DNA of 64,000 nucleotides, taken from positions 1-64,000 of the forward strand of contig CAUYLG010076855.1 in the NCBI GenBank assembly GCA_963573385.1, in the 5' to 3' direction. Below are positions 47,608-59,630 of this stretch, one piece after another. The translations under genes and the position numbers were made by a program. The notes under the pieces are model-generated. The model searched no databases. It worked only from the letters and a program-made list of their open reading frames with translations, and was not told the DNA's origin. The DNA is from Cacajao melanocephalus (Eukaryota > Chordata > Mammalia > Primates > Pitheciidae). Position 1 is the first letter of the stretch. Every line of letters starts with the position of its first letter.

Positions 47608-48829
47608 TAGGAGTTGGATGGATATTAGTAATTTTAAAATGTTTAATTGTGTATCAGGATTATAATTTTTAAATGATATAATACTTATTTTCCTTATGAA
47701 TGGATGGAATCTAGCTGTTAATAAATTTACTGAAATTGAAAGTTACCACCTTGGCATATTGGAATACAATTACTTCTAAGGTTTTTAAACATTTCTACAT
47801 TAGATTTAGGGAGTCTCAACCTAAAAAGCACACTGGTATAGAAGAAGGAGATGAATCTCTACAAAGGAATCTGACACTATGGATTGCTTATGTCGTGGAT
47901 TTCTTGTTAAATGAGGACATTATAGGAAAAATTTTTTAAGGCTCTTTCCTATAATAATTTCACTGTAGAATTTTATAAAACCTTGAAGGCAAGATATGTT
48001 TTGTGCTGCTATATCTCAATTTATTTCTTCCTTATGGGTTCAACAAAGTTAAGTGGATTTTTAAGAGTCATGGTGTTACAGAAAAAGGCAGCTCTTGCTG
48101 TGCTCGTCCATTCACTGAATCAAACTTGAACATATATTTTTATATTCCATCTTGCAAATGACTACAGTCTCTCCTCATTGTAATTCTATTGCTTTTGATC
48201 TTGCTTATGTAGCTTTTTCTCATAATAGTAATTAACAAAATGAAAAATATATGGAAATGGCTTCGAGCAACATGGATGACTAACGTGATCAAAAACTTCT
48301 TGTTTGAAATGTACAAAAATACTGTGAAAGAAATAAGTTCCAATTTTAAGATGAGAGTTCAGTTCAAGAGAAAGCAAGAAACCCTAGATATGAAGAGTAA
48401 ACTCAAACTGGGAGTGGAAAACTCATCACTTAACTTCAAAGTGACCTGGACAATAGAATAAAATTGGAATCATTCTACCAGCAAAAGCCTAGATTTTTAG
48501 TAAGATGCAGTCTTATCCCTTAAGAGCTAAAACTGTAACTCTTACATAAAGGAGTGTCCCTGATTAAAATAAAATGACTAAAGAAACTGCATTCAATAGA
48601 GAGAAGTGAAAAATACTATTGTCTTCCCAGGGCCTCTGAGAGAGAGGATGGGGTTCAGGACAGAGAGTGGTGATCTCCAATAAAATGATTAAACCATAGC
48701 CTAAAGATGCATGAAGATGTGGGACCCAAATGTCCAGATGTGTATTGTATTATCCAAATGTACAGTAATCTCATAACTATAAATTAATGTTATAATAAAA
48801 AATAGTTTCTGTTAAAGCTCTGGGATGCC
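47121..48829. other. Intergenic sequence with a CT/CA compound microsatellite
   Basis: No gene was recognised. The frames at 47,736-47,939 and 48,240-48,461 (plus) and 48,140-48,377 (minus) show no known domain, and no splice-bounded structure supports them. Confidence 0.45.
47551..47605. repeat. Compound (TC)n(AC)n microsatellite
   Basis: (TC) from 47,551 to 47,563 passes directly into about 21 pure AC units at 47,564-47,605. Likely to vary in length among individuals. Confidence 0.97.
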
Positions 48830-51010
48830 TGTAGAAGTAAACTTGAACCATTCTGTAGAAGCATTTCCATAAAGTAGGTCATAGAGGACTTGGTCAAGGA
48901 AACAAACAACCAAAACTAAGCCTTCACTAAGGAAGAGCTCACATTTAAAACTTTGCAATCATAAGAATTAACAATTCACTGCAGGGAGAAGTCAGCAGAA
49001 ATTAAAAACAGCAGAATTAGTAATCCCCAAATTAATATAATGAAACAGTTTATAAGAAATGTGATTAAAAAATAAAAATGAATAAAATTATAGTAAAATT
49101 TATAATAAAAACAATTATAATGAAAGGAAGTGAAATTATAGAATAAAAAAACAAAAGCATTTGATAAAAACTATACAAATCTAGAAAAATTTCAATCTAT
49201 ATAGACATTTCTATTTATATCTGTATGCCTCTCTCCATATACCCATATGTGTGGCTATAATGTAACTGATATTAAATAATGAGTGAGCAGTTGAACAGCA
49301 TTACACATAGCTGAAAAGAGAAAGTTCAAAGTTAAAGTTTAAGGTGAATCTGAGGAAAGTGTGTAAAATAGAAACAGAGAAGGAGAATATGAAAAAACAT
49401 TTAATTAACATATTTTATCTCTAACATGAGTGTAAAGGAAAAGAGAGAAAGTGGTAATATTTACAGAGATAAGAGAGGAAAATTGTTTATAATTAAAAAG
49501 AAATAAGAAATGTTTAAATTTAAGAGCATAGTTAAGTGTTTATCAGGATTAGTAGACACGATCTCATCTCTAAAACATCAGAGAATGAGCATCATAAAGT
49601 GAAAACTAAATTTCAAAATCGAACTTCACAGAAAAGGAAGATTATGTACACAGGAGTTACAAACTTAACAGACTTCTTATAATAAAGACATATAGATAAG
49701 AAAACCAAAATGATACGTATAACATGTGAGAGAAAAATACCAAAATGATACATGTAACGTGTGAAGGAAAAATGATTATCAAATGAGAAATCTATCTGTT
49801 GCTCATTATCACCAGCCAAAATGAGAATAAAATAAAGACAGCTTAATGAATAAAAAGTAATCACCACTTAGAGATTTCTGTTGAGAAACTAATTTTAGGT
49901 ATATTTGTTTTAAAAATAACTGAACACAGAAAAATGAATATATAATACAATGGTAAGCATGTATCTTAATAAATCTGAAAATAATGAGATTTAAATAGCA
50001 TTAGAATTAAAATATTATTTTACAACAACATGGAAAATGGAACAATTCAATTAAAAAATTTAAGCTCCTTATAATTTTCTAGAGAAGATGAACAAAAGCT
50101 GTAAAATAACAAAATTTACTTGTTAACAGATATGCTGGGATTCTGAGATATAATAAAAATTAAAAAGCCATATTCTTTAAAATAAAGTATGCATCCTCAG
50201 TATATTCTTGCATTTTGTCTAAAAAAGAGAGAACATACAACTTTCAATCTATTAGTTGAGGAAAATCTAGAATTTTTTAAAAAGTAAGTGTATGTATGTG
50301 TATATGTTAGAGGTAGGGATAAAATGTTTAAATAAATTTAATGAAAAATCTAAAAAGAGAACAAAAAACAGATAAGAAAGGCAAATAGAAAACAAGGCGA
50401 TAGACATTAGTTCAAACATGTAGCAATCAATAAATTCAATGTCACATGCTAAAAAATATTTTTAAAGATACATTTGAGAGAGTAAGAGAGACCTAAAATA
50501 TGCCACAGACTGAAAGCAAAGCATTAATAAGTACATATTCTCAGATAATAATAATAATAACACTAATAGTAACAGCAACCGAACAAATCTGTTGTAGTAA
50601 TATTAACAATAGACAAACTGATGCTAATAGGCTATTTGAACCATTAGTTGATGCTAAAATAAATAATGTATAAGAAATATAAAATAATTCTTATGTACCT
50701 AGCAATAGAGACTCAAAATGTTCCAATTAAAAGTTTACCAAATATGAGGAATAATAAAAACAGAAGCCTTTTGGGAGATTATAGCATAATAACTCAATTT
50801 CATCAGAATAGGTCACAAAGAATGTGGATATGAAATATTCTGGATTCCAAGAAAATAGCCGGTTTTAATTACAGGCTGCAATGAAGTTTTAGAGAACATA
50901 TTCTTTTCAAACACACAAGCATCATTTCCAAATATTCATCACTTACTAGCTTTCAGTGAACACCTTAAAAATGCTAAAAAGTTCATTTTAAAATTGCAGA
51001 AAACTAGCAT
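48830..51010 (+). mobile_element. Very old L1M (L1M4/5-like), rightward, heavily decayed
   Basis: A-rich plus strand with scattered L1M blocks in order: ccccaaattaatataatgaa (ORF1 side), aagaaaggcaaatagaaaac, cattagttcaaacatgtagc, ctcaaaatgttccaattaaa, tacatattctcagataataa and catattcttttcaaacacac (endonuclease region). The whole length is inferred from order and composition. Individual edges are uncertain. (AAT)n runs lie near 50,548 and 51,035. Confidence 0.45.
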
Positions 51011-51679
51011 AATACCTACACATGTTTGCAATAATAATGATTACAATAATAATAATAAACTACATTTAAAATTCATTGAGATTATAATAAGTGTACTAGA
51101 TTTATCAGTGTCTGTAAATCTGGATAATAGTTTGCTGAACAGTATATAAAATAATGTCATTTATGTGCTTTTAAAGTATACAATATGACACATTGTATCA
51201 TTTACATCGTAAGTGGACAGGAAAGAGATATGCCAGTTTCCAAGTCGTTCTCATCTCTATGTAATGAGGTGGTTTGGAGGAGAGGCAGAGCACTGGATGG
51301 TGCTGTATAATATTTCTATAACATTTCATTTAAAAGAAAAAATCTCAAACATTTGTCAATATATTAATATTTCCCAATTCTACATAAGTATATATATGTA
51401 GTATGGTTTTTTCTGATTTAAAATATTTTTAATACAAATTTCATTAAATAAATGAATTCAAGAGACTCTTCACATAGGGCAAAAATAATAATCATCATGT
51501 CCATTTTATGGTAACATGTTAGGATTCAAATACAAAATGATAGATTTCAAATTTCAAGATATTTTCACCATACCAAATATCCATTTAACCTGTTACTAAT
51601 CTTTTACTTTTTCTTACCTGATAAGGAATATTTTGTATGCCCTATATAGGAATCACACCCTCACAATAATATTGGTATT
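51011..51679. other. Intergenic sequence, nothing recognised
   Basis: AT-rich, with no supported gene or repeat. Confidence 0.4.
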
Positions 51680-51835
51680 TTAAAATGGTGTTTCTATGTC
51701 AGGTACTGTTCTAAGCACTTTATGGCTTTCTCTTATTTAATTCTCTCCTTTAATCTTAACAACAAACCTATAAAATAGGTAATATTATTGTTATCTCCAC
51801 ATTGCGAATGGAGTAATTTCTTACCTGATCTCTTA
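51680..51835 (-). mobile_element. MIR SINE, leftward
   Basis: gtcaggtactgttctaagca, ttatttaattctctccttta, aacaacaaacctataaaata and attgttatctccacattgcg follow the antisense MIR 3' half closely. Confidence 0.8.
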
Positions 51836-52085
51836 CATATTAGGATTAAATTCTTATAGAATTATTTTTGTTTGTCTCAGTTTGTCACATACCAAGGGCA
51901 ATTGCTTTGTTATTATCATTCATTATTGAGGGGGTAAAACAACTGATTTAATGAAGTATAACTTTATCAGGTATTTCTTTTAAATTTGAAAATATAATGC
52001 TCTATTTCTAAAGAATAAAGACGAGGTTGAAAAATTCAGAGAGAGTTTATATTGAAAGCATTTTATGAACATTTAAAGAAAAACT
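51836..52085. other. Intergenic sequence, nothing recognised
   Basis: AT-rich; no element was recognised before the Alu. Confidence 0.4.
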
Positions 52086-52401
<316 letters not shown>

Positions 52402-52559
52402 TAGAGGAATTTTGAAAAATTATCTTACATTATTATATCCTTAATATCATTGCCATATTGGAATTATTTTTCTTATATCGTTTATATATTCTGTAAGTTA
52501 AATGATATAAGAACATCTATGAACTGAAAGTTCAAATAAAAATGGAATGTAAATTGTGG

Positions 52560-52666
52560 AAAGACAATTCGCTTGCTCTGTCTCTCTCCATCTCTCTCCT
52601 TCTTACTCTCTTTTGTCTCTCTCTTTCTTTCTCTTTCTTCTCACTCTTTCTTTGTACATGTGTGGA

Positions 52667-52706
<40 letters not shown>
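52560..52706. repeat. CT-rich tract ending in (TATC)10
   Basis: Imperfect CT/CTTT polypyrimidine from about 52,575 to 52,652, then tacatgtgtgga and ten pure TATC units at 52,667-52,706. A likely polymorphic tetranucleotide locus. Confidence 0.95.
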
Positions 52707-52708
<2 letters not shown>

Positions 52709-54419
52709 CATACCTATGCAGACAATAGATAATTAATAGAAAAATAGACAAATGAACACGTAAGTAAATAGGGAAGGGGAATTTTTTTCCTTAGAATGGC
52801 ATAGAAGTTATTAAATGTACAATAAAAAGTGGAGTTAGAAAATCGACATTTTATAACCTTCATACTAATACTTAATTTAGCCCAAACAAATAAAAGCAAC
52901 AAGTACTAAATCTACTGTGTGAAAATTGACAACAAACAGTACATTTTCAGTTTCACGGTTTTCTCCCATGAAAATTTTCAAATACAAATAGAAAAATAAT
53001 ACTTTTATAGTGTATAAACTTTGTCATCAGGACCTTCACCTAGTTACCTTCTACTTAATAATCAAAGTTAATTTCACCATTAAGAGAATAAACTGCCATC
53101 ATATACCTTCTCATCTGATACACTGAGAAAAATACAACCTCAGTTTTTAATATCCCTGTCAAAAATATGAATAACGTAAATCTATCTATGAAGAAACATC
53201 AGATGCTTAAATTGCAGGATAATCTGCAAAATAATTGGGCTGTCATTTTTAAAATGTCAAAATAAAAAAAGATGAAGATTGAGAAAATTTCTGATTAAAG
53301 CAGCTAAAAGGAACATGACAATTAGTCTTGTGGGTGATATTAAATTATATTTCTTAGAAGAAAAAATCTATGAAAGGACTGATTGGTCAGTTAGGGAACA
53401 TTTGAATATGAACTGTTGATACAAAATTGTTTTAGTAATGTTACATCTCTTGATTCTTTGTTCTTATGAAATACACACTAAAAGGTTTATAAATGGAGAG
53501 ATAAATTAGAATAAACATATTTATGAATAATATATTTCACAGCAAGATTGACACATAGAAATAGATTATAAATTTAGCATAAGACAGAGGGAAAAATGAA
53601 CAAATAGTAAGGCAAATGAAGCAAAATGTTAATAATTTTTTAGCCTAGGTTGAGTAAAGAAGAATTGTTTTTTATTCTTAAAACTTTTCTGGTGAGTGTG
53701 GTTCTTTGAATGGTGTGCATGTCTGGACTTGCCACTGTAGTTAATCACTTATTACCATGCTTGCCTGGTAGTAAGATATCAGATGCTTATTTTTGACACA
53801 TACCAGCAGACTCACTAATTCTATTTTTTGAACATTCGTTTCTTAAGGAAAAAGTTTGAAACATAGGAATAATTTTAATTTACACATTTTACTAATAATT
53901 ATGAAGTTGACTATTTTTTGCAATTTGTACTTTTTAAAAAATATTCATTCATCTATATGTATTGTGCATTTATCATTTAGGATGTTTACTTCCCTTTGAT
54001 TGATTTTTAGGAGCACCTTACATATGAAATAATCTGATATCTTTGGCAATTATTCTATAAACATTTTAATTATTCTTATATTTCTTTCAACTACTTTTTA
54101 AATAGATCATGTTTTCCATTTGACTATTTCCTATGCCATTTCTTTTGATATGTAAGGGTATTCAGTATTAATTTTTAGTTAATAATTTATCCCAAAATTA
54201 TTTATTTATAAGTTATTCATACACATTTCATCCTAGACCAAGTGCTTTCAGGCTAATTTCCCGGATACTGCTGTCAAAATTAAATCAATCAATGGATGTA
54301 TATGGATCCTGAATGCTTCGATTTCTTTTCTCTACTTCATAGAACTTACCTTTGCCTGCATTTATTTTAATTCTTTAGTTTTCAAGCTTTCATCATCTAC
54401 CTCTCTCTACTTATCTATT
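52707..54419. other. Intergenic sequence, nothing recognised
   Basis: AT-rich, with no supported gene, RNA or repeat on either strand. Confidence 0.45.
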
Positions 54420-54785
54420 GTTCTATAATGAAGCACTCTCCAAATTAGTAGTTTAATCTCACAATTTATTAGTATCTTTCAGATTTCTGTGGTTTGACTG
54501 AGCTCAGTGGCTTGGTGCTTGATTAGGGTCTCTCATGCAGATGTCCTCATCTGAAGACTCCATCAGCCTACGTGTCCAAGATAGCTCGTTCCCAAGGCTG
54601 GAGAAACCATTTGTCAGTCACATTCCATTGACTCTATATCACCTTTTCTTTCTATTGTTCCTAGAAGTCAAGACCAACTTCAGAGGAAGTAGAATAAATC
54701 TGTGCCTCCCAATAACAAGAGTAGCAAATGATTTGTGGCCGTATTAATTTGCCAAAGTCCTCCTCAGACCTTACTGTGCAGAAAA
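54420..54785 (-). mobile_element. Probable old LTR remnant (MaLR-like), leftward
   Basis: aaattagtagtttaatctca, tttattagtatctttcagat, ttctgtggtttgactgagct, tcatctgaagactccatcag and the following bases resemble the antisense of a common mammalian LTR with the order lagtggcttaaaacaac-like, cagtttctgtggg, catctgaaggct. The second half is poorly matched. Confidence 0.5.
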
Positions 54786-55479
54786 TCTGTACTTTTAACT
54801 GTTGATTCACAACCACCTAGATAGACTGGTACTGGGGTGTCTCCAAAAGCATGTCTCGTTATTGTTCCCGGTATAGTCCATTAATTTACTCATTTATGCA
54901 CCACTACCACATATTTAAAACACAGCTCCGTTTTATAATACATTTTAGCACCTAACAGGGATATGTACGTGCTTTATTGTCCTACATGAACATAATACTG
55001 AAGGAAAGTTCTTGACCCTGTCTATACCTTATTTTGAGGTTTGGATGATTAAAGATGAGAAAAAGTTGTTATTTTCCAACCCAACAAGTTCTCAACTATG
55101 TATGAATTCTAAATTCTGCTTACAAAGTCTGTTCTGAGCTCAGCCTTATTTTTGGTTTTTATTTTTTGTACTGAAAAGGTCAAAACCCAATCTGTCAACA
55201 TTTTATTTTCTCCAGAGGTCTCCTTTTCCAATTCTAAAAATTCATTAGGTGCATTTTCAATCTTCTAAATAACCTCACATGAAAGTTTTATCAAATATTT
55301 CATCACTACAAAACACATGTCTCCAATTTTTCATCCTCCTAAAACAGTTCCCTTGGCATTTTCCCAACCTCTTCTAACCATTTCCTCAGAGACTGCTGCC
55401 TGTTGTAAAGTCAATGCCAGAAAATTTAGACTTTTATAATGACAGTACCCCTTTTCTGGTACCAATTTTTGTATCAATC
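54786..55479. other. Intergenic sequence, nothing recognised
   Basis: No supported gene or repeat between two LTR-like remnants. Confidence 0.4.
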
Positions 55480-55850
55480 AGCTCTTACTATAAAAAGCGC
55501 CATATTACAAACAAACATAAAAGCTCAGTGACATAACATAATAATCAATACTCGGTTCCTAAAATTGAACATAAGCTGGGGATTAGACCTGTCTCAACTG
55601 GATCAGTCTCTTGAACCAGTGAGCTAGTCATGTTCTAATAGTGAAAGCAGAGGTATTGCGTACATGCTTTTCTAGCCTCTTATCAAGTTACTGTGATGCA
55701 TATCCCATTGGCTGAAGTATGCTTCTGGGCTAAACACAAAGCCAAGGGAGGCAGAAATATATTTCACCTCTTTAATGAGAGGGACTGCAAAATCATGTGG
55801 TGAAAAGAGTGTGAATATATCAATTAATACAATCTAGGACAACTTTTAAC
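55480..55850 (-). mobile_element. Second probable LTR-like remnant, leftward
   Basis: tatcaatcagctcttactat, aaaagctcagtgacataaca, atcccattggctgaagtatg, gggactgcaaaatcatgtgg and caatctaggacaac match, in order, an old medium-reiterated LTR-like repeat that I cannot name. Confidence 0.45.
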
Positions 55851-56037
55851 TTCTCTGCTTGACTTGTGCATATTTTTTAAATTGCATAATTACATTGAAA
55901 GTTTAGATGTTTGACATTTCATCTTTATGGAAAACACTCTGAAATAGGAGGAAACCTACTAGGAAATAAATGAATAGGATAATTTCAGAAGGTTATGCAT
56001 TCTAAAATATTACAAATGAAGATGAAGAAATACTTAA

Positions 56038-56285
56038 GCAGCATAGATTGGTGTTTAAGAACACGTGTTAAGACAGAACTGCCTTGGTCCAAGCCTCAGT
56101 TATTCAGATTCCAGTTGTTATTACAAATTTCTTGTACTTTCCTTGTCTCCTTTTCTCCCTTTAAGTAAAATATAATTCTGACAGTTTCTATTTGATAGGG
56201 ATTTCATCAGGATTAAATGAGTTAATTTATGTAAAGTGCATAAAGTCATGCTTTGTATATGACAACTACTGAGTTTAACCTAGTC
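56038..56285 (+). mobile_element. MIR SINE, near full length
   Basis: cagcatagattggtgtttaa, cagaactgccttggtccaag, gatttcatcaggattaaatg, gttaatttatgtaaagtgca. The 5' tRNA-like part, core and 3' tail are all recognisable. Confidence 0.8.
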
Positions 56286-56482
56286 TATGCTGACCAGATG
56301 CTTCAATTGATAGTTTAATGATTAAAAGATGTGAAGGAGATATATGCAAGAATATTCTTTGCAGATGGTACAGAAATATGAAGGGCCAAAGATTGAAAAC
56401 AAAAAGACAAAAAATCTAGGGGAACAAGAATAAAGTCAACTTGTTATTCATTCATTTACCTGGGAACTTCAAGCATTTCTTT

Positions 56483-56793
56483 TCTTTTTCTTTTTTGAGA
56501 TGGAGTCTCACTCTATCGCCCAGGCTGGAGAGCAGTGGCATGATCTCGGCTCACTGCAACCTTCACCTCCAAGGTTCAAGAGATTTTCCAGCTTCAGTCT
56601 CCTGAGTAGCTGTAATTACAGACATGTGCCACCATGCCCTGCTAATTTTTTTTTTTTTTTTTTTTTTAAGAAGAGACAGGGTTTCACCATGTTGGCTAGG
56701 CTGGTCTCAAACTCCTAACCACAGATAATCCGCCCACCTTGGGCTCCCAAAGTGCTGGAATTACAGGTGTGAGGCCCCACACTTTGCCTAAAC
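56483..56793 (-). mobile_element. Alu SINE, full length, with expanded internal poly-T
   Basis: Antisense Alu (gagatggagtctcactctat to aagtgctggaattacaggt). Perfect 13-bp target-site duplication caagcatttcttt at 56,470-56,482 and 56,794-56,806. The T-run of the central linker is expanded (about 56,646-56,667). Confidence 0.96.
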
Positions 56794-57026
56794 CAAGCAT
56801 TTCTTTAACGTGGATGAAGACCAATTCTTCATGATCAGACTTATCATTTTAATATTTTGTTTTCATCTGTACTTTTAAATTAATTCCTAAAAGTCATGTT
56901 TGTTTTGTTGTCCTCACTGACTTCAAAGCACAGTATTTTGAAAATTGGAATAATAATATCTTCCTCAACATGTTACTTCTTTCCTTCTTTAATCAAAATG
57001 CAGACATTATTCTTCAGAGACCCCAT

Positions 57027-57382
57027 TGTCTTAGACTATTTGAGCTGTTAAAACAAAAAACCTCAGACTGGTTAATTTATAAACATCATAAAATTATTGC
57101 TCAGAGTTCTGGAGGCTGGGAAATTCAAGATCAAGGTACCAGCAGATTTGATGTCTGGTGAAGGCTCCCGCTTTGCCTCATAGATAGTGCTGCCTATGCG
57201 TCTTCACATGGTAAAATGGAAAAACAAGTTACCTCAAACCTCTTTTATAGGCGCACTAATCCCATTGATGAGATGACCTTATGACCTATCAACTCCCAAA
57301 GGCTTCATATATTAATACCACCATATTGAAGTTAGGTTTCAACATATGAATTTTGAGGGGGACACAAACATTCACAATAGCA
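57027..57382 (-). mobile_element. MLT1-type MaLR solo LTR, leftward
   Basis: tgtcttagactatttgagct, agttctggaggctgggaaat, gatgtctggtgaaggctccc, ggcgcactaatcccattgat, gggggacacaaacattcaca, ending atagca. It is complete from TG to CA. Confidence 0.92.
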
Positions 57383-57426
57383 CTCACACAAATACTTCAT
57401 GGGGTTTTCTTTGATTTCTCAGCACT

Positions 57427-59150
57427 TTTTTTCCTTTTATTTTTAATAATACTTTTAAGTTCTGGGGTACATGTGCAGCTCATGGAGGATTGTTACATAG
57501 ATAAACACATGCCATGGTGGTTTGCTGCATCCATCCCCCTATCATCTACATTATGTATTTCTCCTAATGTTATCCCTCCCCAATCCCCCACCCCCTGCTA
57601 TCCCTCCCCTACCCTCCCTACTCCCCAACAGGCTCTGGTGTGTGATGTTCCCCTCCCTGTGTCCATGTGTTCTCATTATTCAACACCTACTTATGAATGA
57701 GAACATGTGGTGTTTGATTTTCTGTTCTTGTGTCAGTTTGCTGAGAATAATGGCTTCCAGATCCATCCATGTCCCTGCAAAGGACATGAACTCATTCTTT
57801 TTTTATGGCTGTGTAGTACTCTATGCTGTATATGTGCCACATTTTCTTTATCCAGTCTATCATTGATGGGCATTTGGGTTGGTTCCAAGTCTTTGCTATT
57901 GTAACCAGTGCCACAATGAACATACATGTGCATGTGTCTTTATAATAAAATGATTTATAATCCTTTGGGTATATACCCAGTTATGGGATTGCTGGGTCAA
58001 ATGGTATTACTCTTTCTAGATTCTTGAGGAATTGCCTCACTGTCTTCCACAATGGTTGAACTAATTTACACTCCCACCAACAGTGTAAAAGTGTTCCTAT
58101 TTCTCCACATTCTCTCCAGCATCTGTTGTCTCCAGATTTTTTTTAATGATCAACTTTCTAACTGGCATGAGATGGTATCTCAATGTGGTTTTGATTTACA
58201 TTTCTCTAATGACCAGTGATGATGAGCTTTTTTTCATGTTTGCTGGCTGCATAAATGTCTTCTTTTGAGAAGTGTCCGTTCATATCCTTTGCCCACTTTT
58301 TCATGGGGATATTTATTTTCTCGTAAATTTGTTTAAGTTCTCTGTAGATTCTGGATATTAACCCTTTGTCATATGGATAGATTGCAAAAACGTTTTCCCA
58401 TTCTGTTGGTTGCCAGTTCACTCTAATGATAGTTTATTTTGCTGTGCAGAAGCTCTTAAGTTTAATTAGATCCCACTTGTCTATTTTGGCTTTTGTTGTC
58501 ATTGCTGTTGGTGTGTTAGTCATGAAGTCCTTCCCTATGCCTATGTCCTGAATGGTATTGCCTAGGTTGTCTTCTAGGGTTTTTATGGTGTTAGGTCTTA
58601 TGTTTAAATCTTTAATCCATCTGGAGTTAATTTTGGTATAAGGTGTAAGGAAGGGGTCCAGTTTCAGCTTTCTGCATATGGCTAGCCAGTTTTTCCATCA
58701 CCATTTGTTAAATAAGGAATCCTTTCCCCATTGCTTGTTTTTGTCTGTCAAAGATCAGGTGGTTGTAGATGTGTGACGTTATTTCCAAGCACTCTGTTCT
58801 GTTCCGTTGGTCTACATCTCTGTTTTGGTACCATTGCCATGCTGTTTTGATTACTGTAGCCTTCAGTAGCGTGATGCCTTCAGCTTTGTTTTTTGTTTTT
58901 TTGCTTAGGATTGTCTTGGCTATGAAGGCTTTTCTTTTTTTTTTTTTTTTTTTTTTGGTTCCATATGAAGTTTAAGGTTTTTTTTTTTTTTCCAGTTCTT
59001 TGAAGAGGGTCAATGGCAGCTTGATGGGGATAGCATTGAATCTTCAAATTACTCTGGGCAGTATGACCATTTCCATGATATTGATTCTTCTTAACTATGA
59101 GACTGGAGAATTTACCCATTTATTCACCAAGTTTTGTAGATTTCTCTGAT
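57427..59150 (-). mobile_element. 5'-truncated primate L1 (L1PA-like), leftward
   Basis: T-rich antisense tail, then 3'UTR (aagttctggggtacatgtgc, gagaacatgtggtgtttgat) and ORF2 C-terminal region (tatacccagttatgggattg, ccaccaacagtgtaaaagtg, gatctttaatccat-type block) up to the late RT region (ggcagcttgatggggatagc), ending near 59,150. It is the least diverged L1 in the window, but frames are broken. Two T-runs inside ORF2 are expanded (58,935-58,956 and 58,978-58,991). Plus-strand frames at 57,353-57,904 are antisense to it. Confidence 0.93.
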
Positions 59151-59376
59151 GAGGTATCAAACATACTCTTCTCTTTTCTTAGTTTCTTAGTCTACCAGAG
59201 TAATCCAGTAATTATTCCTCTCATGATCTGCCTGCCTCATAGCTCATTTTAGTAAGTATCTAAGCAGATACTAATATACTACCTACTGTTATCTTTTCCC
59301 TCTCTAGCAATTGTTACTCTCTAAACTTTTACTCCTACTCATTTTTAGATTATATTTCTACTGATACTAATATGCT

Positions 59377-59515
59377 ATAGTGAAGAGTCCATAGCTTGAC
59401 AATAGAATCTTCAAAGTTTGCATATAATTCTTTAAGCAAATTACTTAAAGTCTTAAGGCTGAATATCTTTCTTTTTTAAAAATGGGAGAAGAAGTGGTAT
59501 TTTATGCATTGGTTC
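59377..59515 (+). mobile_element. MIR SINE, decayed
   Basis: tgctatagtgaagagtccat, taagcaaattacttaaagtc and tttttaaaaatgggagaa follow the MIR core. Confidence 0.55.
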
Positions 59516-59630
59516 ATTCTTCAGGCCATGTATCCATTCAAGCATGTATTCAATACATTTTTATTTATGGCTCACTAAGTTTCAGGGGCTCAAATATAAA
59601 CAAAACATAAACAATGAAAGCATACATACA
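59516..59630 (-). mobile_element. Possible L2 3' end, leftward
   Basis: attcaagcatgtattcaata, atggctcactaagtttcagg and ataaacaaaacataaac resemble the antisense L2 3' end. Confidence 0.4.

Noticed and set aside
48240..48461. 73-codon lysine-rich plus-strand frame in unrecognised sequence
   Set aside because: No known domain, no Kozak or splice evidence, and AT-rich composition gives such frames by chance.
57353..57904. Three overlapping plus-strand frames of 65-115 codons
   Set aside because: They are antisense to an L1 3'UTR and ORF2 end, starting in an MLT1 LTR.
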